A program made the translations under genes and the position numbers. Shown piece by piece: positions 32,201-42,932 of a stretch of 64,000 nucleotides of DNA (positions are counted from its first letter, which is position 1; every line of letters begins with the position of its first letter). This DNA is from Aplidium turbinatum (taxonomy: Eukaryota; Chordata; Ascidiacea; Aplousobranchia; Polyclinidae), in contig OU964928.1 in the NCBI GenBank assembly GCA_918807975.1, positions 1,240,001 to 1,304,000 of the forward strand. Reading direction: 5' to 3'. The notes beneath the pieces were generated by a model. The model was not told the origin of the DNA. It saw only the letters and a list, made by a program, of their open reading frames with translations, and searched no databases.

Positions 32201-35200
32201 TTTATGGGTCACTTTGACAAACGGGGGCCTCACGGGGGAGTCTTGCAGCGTGGCAATGACGTTGTCGCCTTCATTCACTCTCACTTTGATGACGTCACTG
32301 ACGATTAATAAGCGAATGACGTTCCAGTGCCCCACCTGTGACGCAATAAAAATTATTGTTTGGTAGCAATGCAGAGGGTCTTGAGTTAGATGCCTATACG
32401 AACCATGACAAATGTTCAAAAATCTTCACTGATCATTTGATATTAAGACTAACAAGTCTACAACAGAAGAGGTCTGAGGAATCAAAAATCGTAATAATTC
32501 TGAGCAGAATATGGCTGGTAAGTCGAAGCTGCACGTTTTCATCTGACTCTCTTCAGGAGCTGACGTTCTGCTCGCAATTTTCAAGCTTGTACCACCAATC
32601 AAGTCTTAATAATTCTATAGGTTTAACCATGACTACCTAAAGGTACGGCCTGATTTGTCACATTTTGCAGAATTTTCCAGATTTTGCTAACTTTTGGCGA
32701 ATGCTTAAATAACTTTTTCTAAGAATTATATATTTACGCTTTCTTTACTCATTTTTCCCAGATGACACAGTAGGTTTTAACATCCTCACATGTTGAAAAA
32801 CAAAGAAAATTTGATTTCGAAGATTTTAGTCAGACTGTTAATTTTTCAATAACAGTCTGATTTTGCGTTTTTCAACTTACTTTTTCTCATTTACTACTGC
32901 TTCCCCAAGGCAACAAAAAGCTTTTATATCATTAGGACAGCAAAAAGTAAAAAAATCTCAGAAAATGTCACTCAAACACTAACAGTAGCTGTAATCAAAA
33001 TCTGCAAAATATGACAAATCAGGCCGCATCTCCAGGTGGCCATGGTTTATAACGTTTGAAACTGCTACTTTCACATTTTTCCCACGCGTGATAAGGCGAA
33101 TAAGTTTGGACAATCGTAAAAATTTACGATAATAGAATAACAGCATCAAAAACATGAACAGAATGATGAAGAATTACTTTTATTTCTCCAGCTTCGATTT
33201 GGATCGGATCTGATCCGTTCAAGATAAGTGAAACCCAAATGTGATCCTCCTCCAAGTAGATGGAGATGTACTCTCCATCACCATAAGTCTCGTTGTATGG
33301 CTCCTCCTGCTTGGTGATCTTAGAGGAGGACTGGATGGGTTCCATGTCGTGCGGGATCCCAGTGTAACGCAACAATAGACCTTCTGACGACACAGGACGA
33401 AAGTGCAAGAGGACGGAGAGATAAGGAGATGTGGGCTGGGGTGGATAGATGATGGTGCTGTGGCCTTTGAACGCGGAAACATACTTCACATCTGTGACTG
33501 TAATAAAGAGATTAAGACAAAAAATTACAATTATCAGCAACAAATCGAACGTTCGGTTGTAAAATTATTTTTTGGCTTTAGTGTAAGCTGTTAATCAGTA
33601 TCTTATATTAAAGGACAGGACGGTTTGATTATGAGAAAGTTGTTCCTCAGCAGCATATTATCATTGTCTATCATCGTTTCATTTATCTCACATCATATAA
33701 ATGGTGCGACTATGTTATAGTATTAGTCAAAGTTTACATCATTCGGAGGAAAAAACACTATCTATGTCATTTTCACAGTCTCTGGATTGACTCGACCTAG
33801 AATCGAACTCCGGCCTAAGTGATGGAAACACCAACAAGGCGCCAAATAGCAGATGTTGTTGACCTGCTTACTCAAGCACCGACGCGTACTATTGTAAAGG
33901 TTTTACTTCTGTAAAAGCCTCTGACATACATCTGCATTGTGGTGCGTCACAAGGCCTGACCGCGATGGATGACCCGGTACATCTCTTCCCCATTCCCAGG
34001 GGCATCGGACTTTTGCACGACCTCTTGCGGTAACTGATGCCTTTGGAGCAGGTCATGACAATGCACTCAGTCCACCTCCCCCATTGAGACCATCCCCCAG
34101 CCACTAGAATAACACATGAACGCTCCATTAAAAAGACTGGAAATGAAGAACAATGGATCTTGGAGCAAAACAATGGATGATAAACATAAGAATAAGTCAT
34201 CATCTTTATGTCCTTTCCGCGTATTGAAGATTGGATACAAGGCGTCATTGTTCACGATCATGAGCTAATCTTACAATCTTATTTTTAAAAATTAAAAAGT
34301 TTAAGAAATCACAAATATCTAACGTTCCTGCTGCATCAACAGAAGCGGTCAGTTGGAACAGGCGGACTCAACTGGAGAAGTTGAAAAATACAAAAAAATC
34401 AAACCAAATGATGAAGATGATTTTCCTCTTTAGACATAAAACGACAAAACTACCTGGACACACAGGGATCGTGATGCATCCTCTTTCCTCCGTGTCTTCA
34501 CCGACGCAGTACAAAGACTCTCCTGTTGGCAAACAATGTCGTGATCTTCTTGTACGGGCCGCTTTTCCACACGTCAGAGAACACTCGCCCCATCTCTCCC
34601 ATGGACCCCAAGAGTCAGGTTGAGCAGGATGAGCTGTAAAAAGTACGGTCCTGCAAATATTATTTCAATTTTAATTCAACTTTCATCCGGTGAAAAGTCA
34701 CATCACCTAATGGAATCATTCAGCTTTGAGAAAACAGAATACATTCGTGGCAAAGATAGCATTGATAGATTATTAGGATGATATCCTCCGACTGAAAAAA
34801 CTTTTGACAGCTTAATCCTGGCAATTTCGCGTACTTGCGGAGGCTTTAAAGAGCTAGTAATTAACTGTTTATCTCACGGATAGGGCCACTTGTGGTAAGG
34901 ACATTTTCTTATGAAACATGTCGCCTGGTACGCGATTCCATTGCAGTGATGAAACTAAAGTATAAGCGTCACTGCCATCAGAAACAAGGTCTTTCAGGCC
35001 GGATAGTGGTTATCATTGCGTCATTGTGAGCTATCATTACGTCATTGTTAGCTATCATTACGCCATTGAGAGCTAGGTGAATCAAGAAAGCCTCAAATCT
35101 AGAGTAAGAACCTGGCTTGTACCAATAGCAGTAATTTTTAATAAATAATTAGTTAATTTCACATCTGTCTTACTTAGACATTCCAACTTGTTGATATTGG

Positions 35201-38200
35201 TGCATGGCTGCGCTTCAGTGTACCTTCCCTTGCATCTCACTCCCCAATAGTCGGCTAGATTACATTGCCTCCATCGCGTGCGCTCCCCAACGCCACAAAC
35301 CGCGGAACAACCGCTCCAACTCTCCCACGTGAGCCACGTTGATTCCTCTATGACGTCAACAAACCAAGACAGTTCACTTCATGATTATAAAAGCATTTGA
35401 CAATTATGAAATAATTGTTAAATCAATCTCAAAAAGAACTGATTTGCTGGCTGAGAAAAGCCTCCGATAATTCCGACCACTGTGACATCATCCCTTTGCA
35501 ATAAACAAATAGAATTCCAACCCAGTCCGACTAAGCAAATTATTTTCAGAGTTTTAACAAATGGGAAATATTTTCGTTCGTTTGGATCATCTTCGTGTCG
35601 GTTTAAAGTGGATTTTCGATAACTGATGACAGTCTTAAATATCAAGTGTCCGTAGTTCGATACCTCACTGGAGCATGACCAACAAACATACTTGTACAAA
35701 CTTACCTGAACATGTGAGACGATACTTCACACAGTGCAGGATGGCCCAGTAAGTGGTCTAAAAAATATTCAAGAGTTTAACACGAACCGTGAGTAAGATT
35801 TTGGAATCAACCTTTGGAATCGGATCGCAAACGATTTGAGACACTAACTCTTTCAATTATAATTCCTAACTCAGTATTCCAAAGCACTCTCCAAATCGAC
35901 CGGTCCAGTGCACAACACTCTACAATGTAGAATATTCGGGAACAAGCAAGGTGGGCCGCAACATACCGCACTGCTGGTTGCAAGTGCGCAATTATTCAAC
36001 CACTCAAAAGCGCTAAAGAGTAATAAAAAATAAAAGAAGTTTCAAAACAAGTTGTTCAGTATTTTCTTTTGAAAAGAAATGTTGCAGTTCTTTGCAAGAG
36101 GCGCGGGAGGCGCCTCCATTCTGCTCAACAAATATATATAACGCCATGCCATGGACGAAATATCCTGCTTCCGGTTAAAATTGTTGTCTCCGGCACATCC
36201 TTAGCTGTTGTGGACAAGAACAACACCACCTAAAAATACTACAATTACAACAGTGCTGTTGACGCGGAAATTGCTGCTGCACTTCAAAGTCCGCCCCGTT
36301 AGCTCAGTGGTTACGCGCCCGGCTCAAGAACACGCCGCGCAAGTTCGGCTCTCGGGGTGTGCGCTTGAGCAACGCATTTTCAAGACTGCTCTCCATTCAG
36401 CGGCAGCTAGTGAATGGAATAATTCCCCGGCAACAAGACTTCAACAATCGGAAAACTTCACTTTGCCAATCTCGGTAATCGGCTCTGCGTCAAAAGCCTC
36501 TACAAGTATGCAAAACTACCAGGAATAACCAATCAAGGCTTTGTCAGTCCGAGGATAAAGATTCAAAACCAACCAACCAAACCTTTTCTAACATTTCACG
36601 TGTTATTAATGAAGAGACACATATAGCAGCGATATTAGCTCTCTTGCTGCAAGTCTGCTACCATGTAGATATGCATGATTCCAGTGCCGTCTTGAGATTA
36701 CCAAGAGAACATTCTGTCTGCCTTTTGTCTCCGTTGTCTTAGCGCATAAGCAAAGGCTTAACTAAGCATACCAGAACCAGCTGACATCAAAGGCAACATA
36801 CAATGCTGAACAACTGAAAACTGATTTACGAGTAGCCAACAACCGATGACAATGGCGGTTAAGCGAACAACAATAATTACATAAAACTTATTGTAAAAAT
36901 CTTTTTTATTTTATTTTCTAAAGAAACTTTTAGGACAACATTGTTCAGTTCAATTTTTGATTTCACATTTTAAGCAGTGAGCTTACAATTCAAAAGGGTC
37001 GTAAGGCATAATAATATTGACATTTACAAATAAATCTAAATTGACACATAAGCCTACATACTCATTTCGACTACTTATGTTTTATGTCTTATTTTTTAAA
37101 GCTTTGGCAGAGAGTTTGCTTTGTTGAACCATAACATATACTTCGTTTTGTTTGTCCTATTTTTTGTCGACAAGACAAAACGTCACGAGTCCAAGATAAA
37201 AGTTCACTGCAAAACGTTTCAAGGAGTAACTTTCTTTGAATTAATAAAAAAAAGGCAAATTTGTAATGCAGTGTCGCAGATTATTTTCTCCTACTGTATG
37301 TTTATAACCTGAACACTGAACAGCAATTACGGCAAGGGCAGCATTGCAAAAGTTAATTCTATCTCAAATCACGCTTTCTGGTTTCAAAGTTTGCACCTTT
37401 CACAGACGACGGCACAGTAGTTCAACACAACAGCAATTAATCGACGATTCTTTTTGGAATAGGTTCAGAAGGCGAAGTGAAAGATATTCTTTACGATAAA
37501 ATAAAAACAGGACAAAAACGGTAAAACAGCATCAAGTTTTCGAAAAAATAACTTTCAAGAAAAATAAACACTTCTTCATGCACATCAAGTCTGATAGATT
37601 TTCTATAACATTCAATTCGACTTGTCCGAATGAACCACCAGCATTGAAACAACAGTTCCATTTCAAACACAAGGATGCTCGTCCTCGCTAATCCAGGACT
37701 TAACCTCACAAAGGTTCATGCAATAGACCTAAAGCCCAAGTAATCGAGATCTTCAACAAATTGCAAACAAACTTAACAAAGCAATATCCATTTTCTAATG
37801 ATGTAAACCTATGCTTTCGTTGCTCATGGAAAAACAGTCAACCATTGACCCTTGACCTTATGCGGACGTAACACTAACGAAAGATTGACAAATGAGTAAA
37901 ACCTGACCTCTTCCTTGTTACAACAAGACTAGATGACGTCACAAGGTCGGTGATAGTTAACAATGCGATCACTCAAGCGTGACCACTTGGCGGGTGTTCT
38001 TTGGTTTGTTTAAACAAATGCTCCGCTGGCATTTTTAAACTTCACCTTTCAAAGCAAGGGTGACAAAATCTCATGTGTGCCATGCAATACCGCACAGATA
38101 ACGATACTTTTCAATGTTAAAACAAAAACATCTCGACTGCAGTGTTGAAATGATTTCCTATGAAGACTTTTTCTTCTTCGTATCCCATACTTGTTCTAGG

Positions 38201-39512
38201 CCTAAGTCTTCGTGAACGTTCACTTTCACTGATTAGGCCAACACAATAAAACTACTCTGAAAATGATTCGATTGCGAAATAAAAGCAGTTTATAATGTTG
38301 TCGAAAAAGTTGACGTGTTGGCTCTCTTCGCGTTGGTAGTGGACCTATTCAGAATCCAATTTATTTGATACAGTTTTCATATATCATATCACTTTATTGT
38401 TGCCAATAGCGTCGTCAACGCATCCGTTAAGGCCACTACTGCTGCATCACTCAACGACAAATGCAAAATTGTATCTTAATAATATGTTCCTTATTTTTAC
38501 ATGTCCAGTTTAGACCATTAAAGAGAAGAAAGAAAATGGAAGACGTGGAAAACAGCAAAAACAACGTTTCACTTTTCTCAATAACTGCAAGGCTCACATT
38601 CCTGTTACAACTACAACTGTTTTTAATACAGTCAATTACGTCTTTGGCGGGACACTTAAAGGCATGCCTGAAGATGGACACGAATATTAGCTTCCTTGCC
38701 TTCCCGTCCACTTAATCCAAATCTTCAACCACCGGGCGTAAGTCTGGAAACGGCAACCACAACCGGGATAAAAGGAAAGAAATGTGCATGAACGCTTACT
38801 CCTGGAACAGGCATGATACACAAAGAAAAAGATGAACTCTCGAATCCAAAAACTAGACTAATACGCCTACAACGAGCATGCAATGTGCGTGCACCTGTTC
38901 GAACGTTATTGGTTAGAAAAGCGTCTCACCGCTTCTGAAATGCTCCTCAAGATCTGAAACACTTTAATGAATCCACAAGTTCCGGAGAAGCATAGTCGCT
39001 CCAGCTCGGGATGACTGTCGCTATGGATACGGTTGAGGGCGCGATGAGCCGCCATCATTCGACGTTCGCGCGATGTGGGAGCTTTTACTAAACATCAAAC
39101 ATCAAAACAGATTATAAGATTGGAAATGTGATTTATCTGTATCCCAGCAAATGTGATAAATTTGAGATGTAATTTCTAGATCAAATATTTCGCGAACAGT
39201 ATCTTATAATTGTAAAGAACGGTTCACCATTGTGAACAAACAAACCCTTTAGGTTTGCGAATAAAGTTCATCTCAAACAAACTTACATTGTAATTTACAA
39301 GTGGGGACCTCGCTATGAAAAACGTTGAAACATTTACCTCTTTCTTGTTCTGAATCTTCTTTTAAATGTTTTTCTATCGAAGATGCCTTATTGATATTTG
39401 AAAACATGGATACTTCCACTGTGCCTTCTGTGCATCCTGGCTTGAATTGAGGTGAAAACAAAATGAACAGAAACAAAACGTAAAACGAGCTATATCCTGA
39501 TCTCTGATGCAT
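23254..39512 (-). CDS. Multi-domain type I membrane receptor: SP, TSP1 x3, LamG x2, Ig, TM
   Basis: I assembled 19 exons (5' to 3'): 39512-39338, 39081-38930, 35757-35706, 35347-35174, 34633-34454, 34103-33930, 33491-33178, 32335-31942, 31644-31470, 30323-30151, 29630-29505, 29152-29114, 28970-28859, 27381-27225, 26601-26213, 25703-25487, 24962-24812, 23927-23844, 23419-23254. All have AG/GT borders and phases fit at every junction except 29114/28970. This gives about 1,135 residues. Exon 1 encodes a signal peptide with the hydrophobic core FYVLFLFILF. Exon 2 is a Cys-containing novel region. TSP1 repeats and LamG folds bind matrix or co-receptors in adhesion and guidance receptors. I do not recognise this combination: UNC5 has Ig-Ig-TSP1-TSP1 and ZU5/death domains, and this gene has neither that order nor those domains. 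The exon 8 donor (GAAG|GTTTTC) is the weakest call. Confidence 0.82.
23541..23772. mobile_element. Foldback MITE in last intron of the receptor gene
   Basis: Inverted arms of about 60-70 bases share AACAAGCGAACGTTTTCGGC, then CAGCCCTTTTCAA, with few mismatches. The outer parts (TATTTAACATTATA and TATAAGAAAGC) match less well. The centre of about 100 bases is AT-rich and non-coding. No target duplication could be assigned. Confidence 0.7.
24291..24577 (+). repeat. SINE family 1, full-length copy
   Basis: The head CCCCGTTAGCTCAGTGGTTA is a tRNA-like A box, and CTGGTTCGGCTCTCGGGG holds the B box. The body has GCTTGAGCAACGCATTTCAG, ACTTCAACAATCGGAAAAC, then CTACCAGGATTAAC and CTTTGTCAGTCTGAGGATAA, with an AACCAAACC tail. 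It lies in an intron of the receptor, antisense to it. Confidence 0.85.
25249..25439. mobile_element. hAT-type MITE in receptor intron
   Basis: The ends are CAGCGACGTAGCTAG and, reversed, CAAGGACGTAGTCACGG, with G-runs inside, like the element at 13049-13270. The flanking 8-mers no longer match, so the copy is old. Confidence 0.6.
27109..27190. repeat. Palindromic repeat (CCAGACARCAAAT family)
   Basis: CCAGACAACAAATCAATCG, then TTACATTGATACAACGTCTA, then an inverted copy ending GATTTGCTGTCTGG. It is a near-complete hairpin of about 82 bases. Seven related copies lie between 53.3 and 63.1 kb. This one is just 3' of the LamG-ending exon 14. Confidence 0.8.
27405..27628 (-). repeat. SINE family 1 copy, 5' truncated
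   Basis: It contains the family-1 body (TCCTGGTAGTTTCGCATACT, GAGATTGACAGAGTGGAG, TTGTTGCCGGGAAATTATTC) and lacks the tRNA head. It is intronic in the receptor, in sense orientation. Confidence 0.75.
27755..28012 (-). repeat. SINE family 1, full-length copy
   Basis: The body and the tRNA head (GTTTGCTCAGTGGTTGCGC on the minus strand) are both present, with divergence from the 24-kb copy. It is intronic, same orientation as the receptor. Confidence 0.78.
28392..28795. mobile_element. hAT MITE in receptor intron
   Basis: The left end is CAGAGCTGTGGAGTCGGA and the reversed right end CAGGGCTGTAGAGCCGGC, both followed by GAGTCGGAGTC-type subterminal repeats. The flanking 8-mers gttgctag (28384-28391) and gttgcaag (28796-28803) match at seven of eight positions. 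It is non-coding. Confidence 0.85.
30365..30598 (-). repeat. SINE family 1 copy
   Basis: It has TTATTCCTGGCAGTTTTGCA, GAGATTGACAGAGTGAAG and CGTTGCTCAAGCGCACACC, with the tRNA head eroded. It is intronic, sense to the receptor. Confidence 0.72.
30682..31100. mobile_element. 419-bp MITE, copy A
   Basis: The termini are CCATGGCCACCTGGAGATG and, inverted, AGGTGGCCATG, each followed inward by CGGCCTGATTTGTCACATTT. A central hairpin, CAGACTG...CAGTCTG, is present. The length is identical to copy B at 32627-33045, which lies in the opposite orientation. The target duplication is unclear. Confidence 0.8.
31245..31395 (-). repeat. SINE family 1, partial copy
   Basis: It contains CTTATTCCTGGCAGTTTCAC and CCGAGATTGACAGAGTGAAG. 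The tRNA-derived part is missing. Confidence 0.68.
32627..33045. mobile_element. 419-bp MITE, copy B (inverted to copy A)
   Basis: The same element as 30682-31100 in reverse orientation. One end (CCATGACTACCTAAAGG) has drifted, while the other (CTCCAGGTGGCCATGG) is close to consensus. It lies in the intron between receptor exons 7 and 8. Confidence 0.8.
34783..34855 (-). repeat. SINE family 1, short fragment
   Basis: Only the 3' body remains: ATATCCTCCGACTGAAAAAAC, then AATCCTGGCAATTTCGCGTA. Confidence 0.5.
35009..35075. repeat. Three tandem 21-mers with CRE-like core
   Basis: TATCATTGCGTCATTGTGAGC, TATCATTACGTCATTGTTAGC and TATCATTACGCCATTGAGAGC follow each other directly. The ACGTCA core in the middle unit resembles a CREB half-site. 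It is intronic in the receptor gene. Confidence 0.7.
36290..36575 (+). repeat. SINE family 1, full-length copy
   Basis: The head CCGCCCCGTTAGCTCAGTGG and B box AAGTTCGGCTCTCGGGG are both present. The body and an ACCAACCAAACC tail match the 24-kb copy closely. It lies in the large intron between receptor exons 2 and 3. Confidence 0.87.
36576..38634. other. Large receptor intron, rest
   Basis: AT-rich. No exon fits the phase of the flanking receptor exons, and no clear mobile element is visible. Confidence 0.4.
38635..38752 (+). repeat. SINE family 2 body fragment
   Basis: It matches the body of the 3.7-kb SINE (GGACACTTAAAGGCATGCC, CTTCCTTGCCTTCCCGTCC, AATCTTCAACCACCGGG) in the opposite orientation. 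Confidence 0.65.
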
Positions 39513-41300
39513 TTATCAATTAATTTGAAACAGACCTGACAATAATATGATGCCAAACCGGATTACTACAACCATGATACAACACGAAACATTGCAGCAA
39601 ATGTAATTGCAATTGCAACACATCCATTTTTATGTTGAGAAAGAACTAAATAAAATGTTAAAAATCATATGAACCTGGAAACTCTGTTTTTCTTAACAAC
39701 TAAAAAACACGTAATAAGCCTCTTTAACATGAAGAAATTCTGCCAGAACCAAATAACACCGTCAACAGAACACGTTATAAGAGGCTACTGTCCAATTGTG
39801 ACCCTTCTAGCATTCAGCCAGAGAGATAATTTTTACTTTTTTTGGCAATTATAGAAGAAAAAATAGCAATGGTAAGTGTGGGAATCTAATCCCAGTCATC
39901 GAAATGACTATACTCTCTAGCCCTGACCACTAAACCAACCAACTGACGGCAAAACCATCACTTGCTGTAATTTGCTTTGTAGCATCTGCTTTTCGCGCTT
40001 TTGCACGTCAGGGGAAATAGCTTGTTCTAAATTAGTTCTAGGTTTCAGTGGCTGTGGCAGAATTTTGTTATGTTAAAGTTGCTACAAAACAGGTAAACTC
40101 TACATTTTAGAACATGAACCATAGAATTGACGAGGAAAAAAGAGAAGCATAAGCTGTAACGAAGAAAATGTGGATTTCAAAAACGGAAAATTAAAATTCA
40201 TTTCTTGGTAATTCTATGGTCATGAGAACAAGGCTCTCTCTAGACGAGTTTATCGAAGAAACAACTTAGACGCAAAGTTGCCAGCTCTGCGGAGTTGCAA
40301 CGAAATTTAGTAAGCATCCCCATTTATTTAGGGTTGAGAAAAAAATAACTGGTAGTGGGTTGCGCCAGTTTGACAGTCTTGTAGTTGTTTACCTCTGGGT
40401 TATGGTTAAAGTAGATTACTACGTGGACGATTACTAGTAACGTTAACTTGCAAAACAAAAACTGCATATAGGGCTAGGCTACTACCATTTGGTACGACTT
40501 TGGTATGGCCTGACAAGATATCGAACGTATACTCACGTCTCCAGACTCAAAAGCACTGTATCCCAGTGGTAAGTACTTTCTGCCTATTTAATGCAAGTTT
40601 GCAAATCTAGCTAATTTTAACATACAAAATGTGGTCTATTTAAACTACCTCTTGATAGAATATTTAACGAACATCTGGCAACATTGTTTTTTTATTTATT
40701 GATTTATGAATGAAGGTTGAACTACCCACCACTGAACTAAAACTTTTCCACAGTCAGTAGCCTAGTGATAGACTGCATTACAGTTACATAAACCAGAGAA
40801 TCTTTGAGTGGGTTAAAGTTTAACCATCAGTACGCATGGCAATAGCCTACTTTCCACCGTAAACTTTTTTTCCTATTTCATGTACCTGGTATTGGATCAG
40901 CTTTGAATTGGATTACCGCGAAATATCTAAATGAAGTAGCCTACTACAGTACGTAAGACAATGAAGCAAACCCTAACATTAGCCTAAGTTCTAAACTTAT
41001 CAACATAAAAACGCAATCAATGTAAAAATTGCACTACCAGTATAGACTAGGCAACTCACTTAACCTGCGCTACATTTTTGCACTGGCACTTCTGTGTTGC
41101 TCTTTCTGCTTTTTGCACTCCAAAAAATAACCAATAAACTTTCAGACTCCTTTCAGCGTTCACTTATCACTTTTGTATCCAGCTCAACTGGCAGCTTTTC
41201 TGGGGCTTGAGGCACGTTTGCCTTGGAAGCTGAAATTGTTGAATGAATGCACATATTTTTCATCATTGTGATGTAATTATGCTTTCTCTCTCATCTGGAT
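39513..41300. other. Upstream flank of the receptor gene
   Basis: No exon or defined repeat can be supported. The minus-strand promoter should lie here, but no TATA or initiator can be singled out. TAGGCTAC-like words are common between 40.4 and 41.0 kb. Confidence 0.35.
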
Positions 41301-41525
41301 CGGACTGTTGCCTTAACGTGGTGAGAGAGTTTCCGTGCCTCAGTGACCTCTAGAGCTGTACTGGCGGGAGCTAACTGCTCCCAGAAGGGTCACCCATGCC
41401 AGATTGGTCGAAAGGAAAAGGCCAGACAAAACGCAGTCCCAAGTCCTCTTCGGCGAATGAAGGCTGCAGCATGTCACCAGCAGAGGTTTAGAAAAAAGTG
41501 GAAGCGAAAAAACGCGGACGTTATG
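41301..41525 (+). repeat. LINE-like repeat fragment (RTE-type signature)
   Basis: GTTGCCTTAACGTGGTGAGA, then TTTCCGTGCCTCAGTGACC, then AGAAGGGTCACCCATGCCAG and CCAGACAAAACGCAGTCCC form the ordered blocks I associate with the 5' region of RTE-class LINEs in many animals. No reverse transcriptase follows. The last 40 bases match the dispersed repeat at 5.2 and 53.6 kb. Confidence 0.5.
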
Positions 41526-41700
41526 GATGTGAATAGAGTAATTCCCCAGCAACAACACTTCAACAATCGGAAGACTTCACTCTGCCAACCGTGGTAACCA
41601 GCTCTGCGTCAAAAGCCTCAATTGTACAAAAGTGCGAAACTACCAGGAATGACCTATCAGAGGCTTTGTCAGTCCGAGGATAAAGATTCAAATCCAACCA
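41526..41700 (+). repeat. SINE family 1, 3' part
   Basis: AATTCCCCAGCAACAACACT through AGTCCGAGGATAAAGATTC matches the body of the full copies; the tRNA head is missing. Confidence 0.75.
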
Positions 41701-41779
41701 GCTTGAATGCTCGGCAACTCGTTGAAAACTCACAAGAAAACCATACAACTTGCGTCGATACGATTGTTTTTGTGATAGG

Positions 41780-41995
41780 TGACGTGTTATTGCTTTAAGT
41801 TGCATTGTAATTTACGTTGTTGCTGATTGCTTCGTTGCTGATTGCTTTGTTACGTTGCCTTAAGTTCCTTTGTCGTTTTTACTGGTGTTTATTTTCAGTC
41901 TCAATTCAGTTTGCAGTTTATGTCGTCAGAACAACCTAGTTGCATTTTAGCGTAATAAACTTCTTAATAGAGGAATTGTAGATGGTTTCACTACA
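41780..41995 (+). repeat. Left LTR of the Gypsy element
   Basis: 216 bases, TG...CA termini. It contains AATAAA in GCGTAATAAAC. A 13-mer here (41947-41959) is the reverse complement of the bases just inside the element (41997-42009). Confidence 0.92.
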
Positions 41996-42015
41996 TTTTA
42001 TTACGCTAATAAAGT

Positions 42016-42932
42016 ATGGATCTAAAAGACTTGCGCCCTAGACTCTTAGCTGCGGACCCGCAAAGTAAAGACGCTAAACGACAATGGGTGCATTGGTACA
42101 AGTCTTTTACAATTTATCTAGAAAAGCTCGGAGAAGTTTCAGCTGAAGACAAGTTGAATTTGCTTATAAATCATATAGACGCTTCAATATATGAACTGGT
42201 GTGTGAGACAACAAATTATGATGAAGCTATCGAACAACTGAAGCGCCTTTTTGAAAAGGTTTCTAACCCCATGTTTTCTCGATTTGTTTTAAAAACTAGG
42301 AAGCAGAAGCCAGATGAATCACTAGACGAGTACATGCAGACCTTAAAGCGATTGAGCCTCTCCTGTGACTTTCGGGCCGTATCGGCAGTTGCGCATAAAG
42401 AGGAAGCTATACGTGACTCGTTTATCGCTGGGATTTCGTCAAATCACATTAAACAACGCTTGCTAGAGGACAAAAATGCTTCGCTACAACAAACTTTTGA
42501 TAAAGCTCGATCCTTAGATGATGCCCAAACGTTTTGCAATCGTGTTGAAATGACTGCGAGCCAGACTCCGTCTTCACTTGATTGTGGCGCAACAGCTTTT
42601 GAAACACGTCCTTATAGTAGAAGATATTGCCCTGCTCGTGAAGTTATTTGTTTCAAATGTTCTAAAAAAGGTCATTTCTCAAAAGTTTGTCGTCTTTCCA
42701 GGGTAAATCGAAAATCTATTTATTCATCTGCTTCTACTCCACGAGATGTCATTATGAATATGACAACCGAATCTTTCGACACCCACGCAAAGGTCAATGT
42801 CCCTGTTACAGTTAACGGAGTTCAAAGCCAATGCTCTCATCGACACTGGCTCTACCCTTTGTCACATGAGCGACCGTTTAAGAAAGCGTCTAAAACTAAA
42901 TCTTGAAGAAAGTGAATGCCGCATTGGTTTAG
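42016..42932 (+). mobile_element. Gypsy gag and protease part (fossil)
   Basis: The gag-like part opens with MDLKDLRPRLLAADPQSKD and includes a CCHC zinc knuckle (CFKCSKKGHFSKVC). A retroviral-type protease motif, LIDTGSTLCHMS, follows. It is directly upstream of the nested hAT insertion. It is described here only as part of a broken element. Confidence 0.85.

Larger units (their letters stand above)
27225..33491 (-). other. Two laminin-G-like domains of the receptor
   Basis: The first domain begins in exon 7 (YVKYVSAFKGHSTIIYPPQP, then LLLRYTG, then YISIYLEEDHIWVSLILNG) and continues in exons 8-9. The second runs through exons 10-14, with FKATTLKPEDLASIDVIF, GGDAILLFNRG, RNGEVRLILNGA, LDLPGELLIVGGH and the closing GFTGYVYSVKQNKVEYI. 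These are the strand signatures of LamG/concanavalin-like folds: F.....LLF, W or D before a turn, a VGG strand and GF.G.I. Calcium-site residues cannot be judged by eye. Exon 8 is long and carries an insertion relative to a typical LamG. Confidence 0.75.
33930..35347 (-). other. Three TSP1-repeat exons of the receptor
   Basis: Each exon (35347-35174, 34633-34454, 34103-33930) encodes one thrombospondin type 1 repeat in phase 1-1, so they form exchangeable modules. Repeat 1 has WESWSGCSAVCGVGERTRWR. Repeat 2 has WGPWERWGECSLTCGKAART. Repeat 3 has GGWSQWGRWTECIVMTCSKG, where the usual CS.TC spacing is altered to CIVMTC. The W-x-x-W spacing is the C-mannosylation pattern known for this fold. The paired basic residues (RTRR, YRKR) form the usual Arg ladder. 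Confidence 0.9.

Noticed and set aside
33219-33482. 87-codon minus-strand frame overlapping a receptor exon
   Set aside because: Alternative frame of exon 7; the LamG frame is the one that keeps phase with its neighbours.
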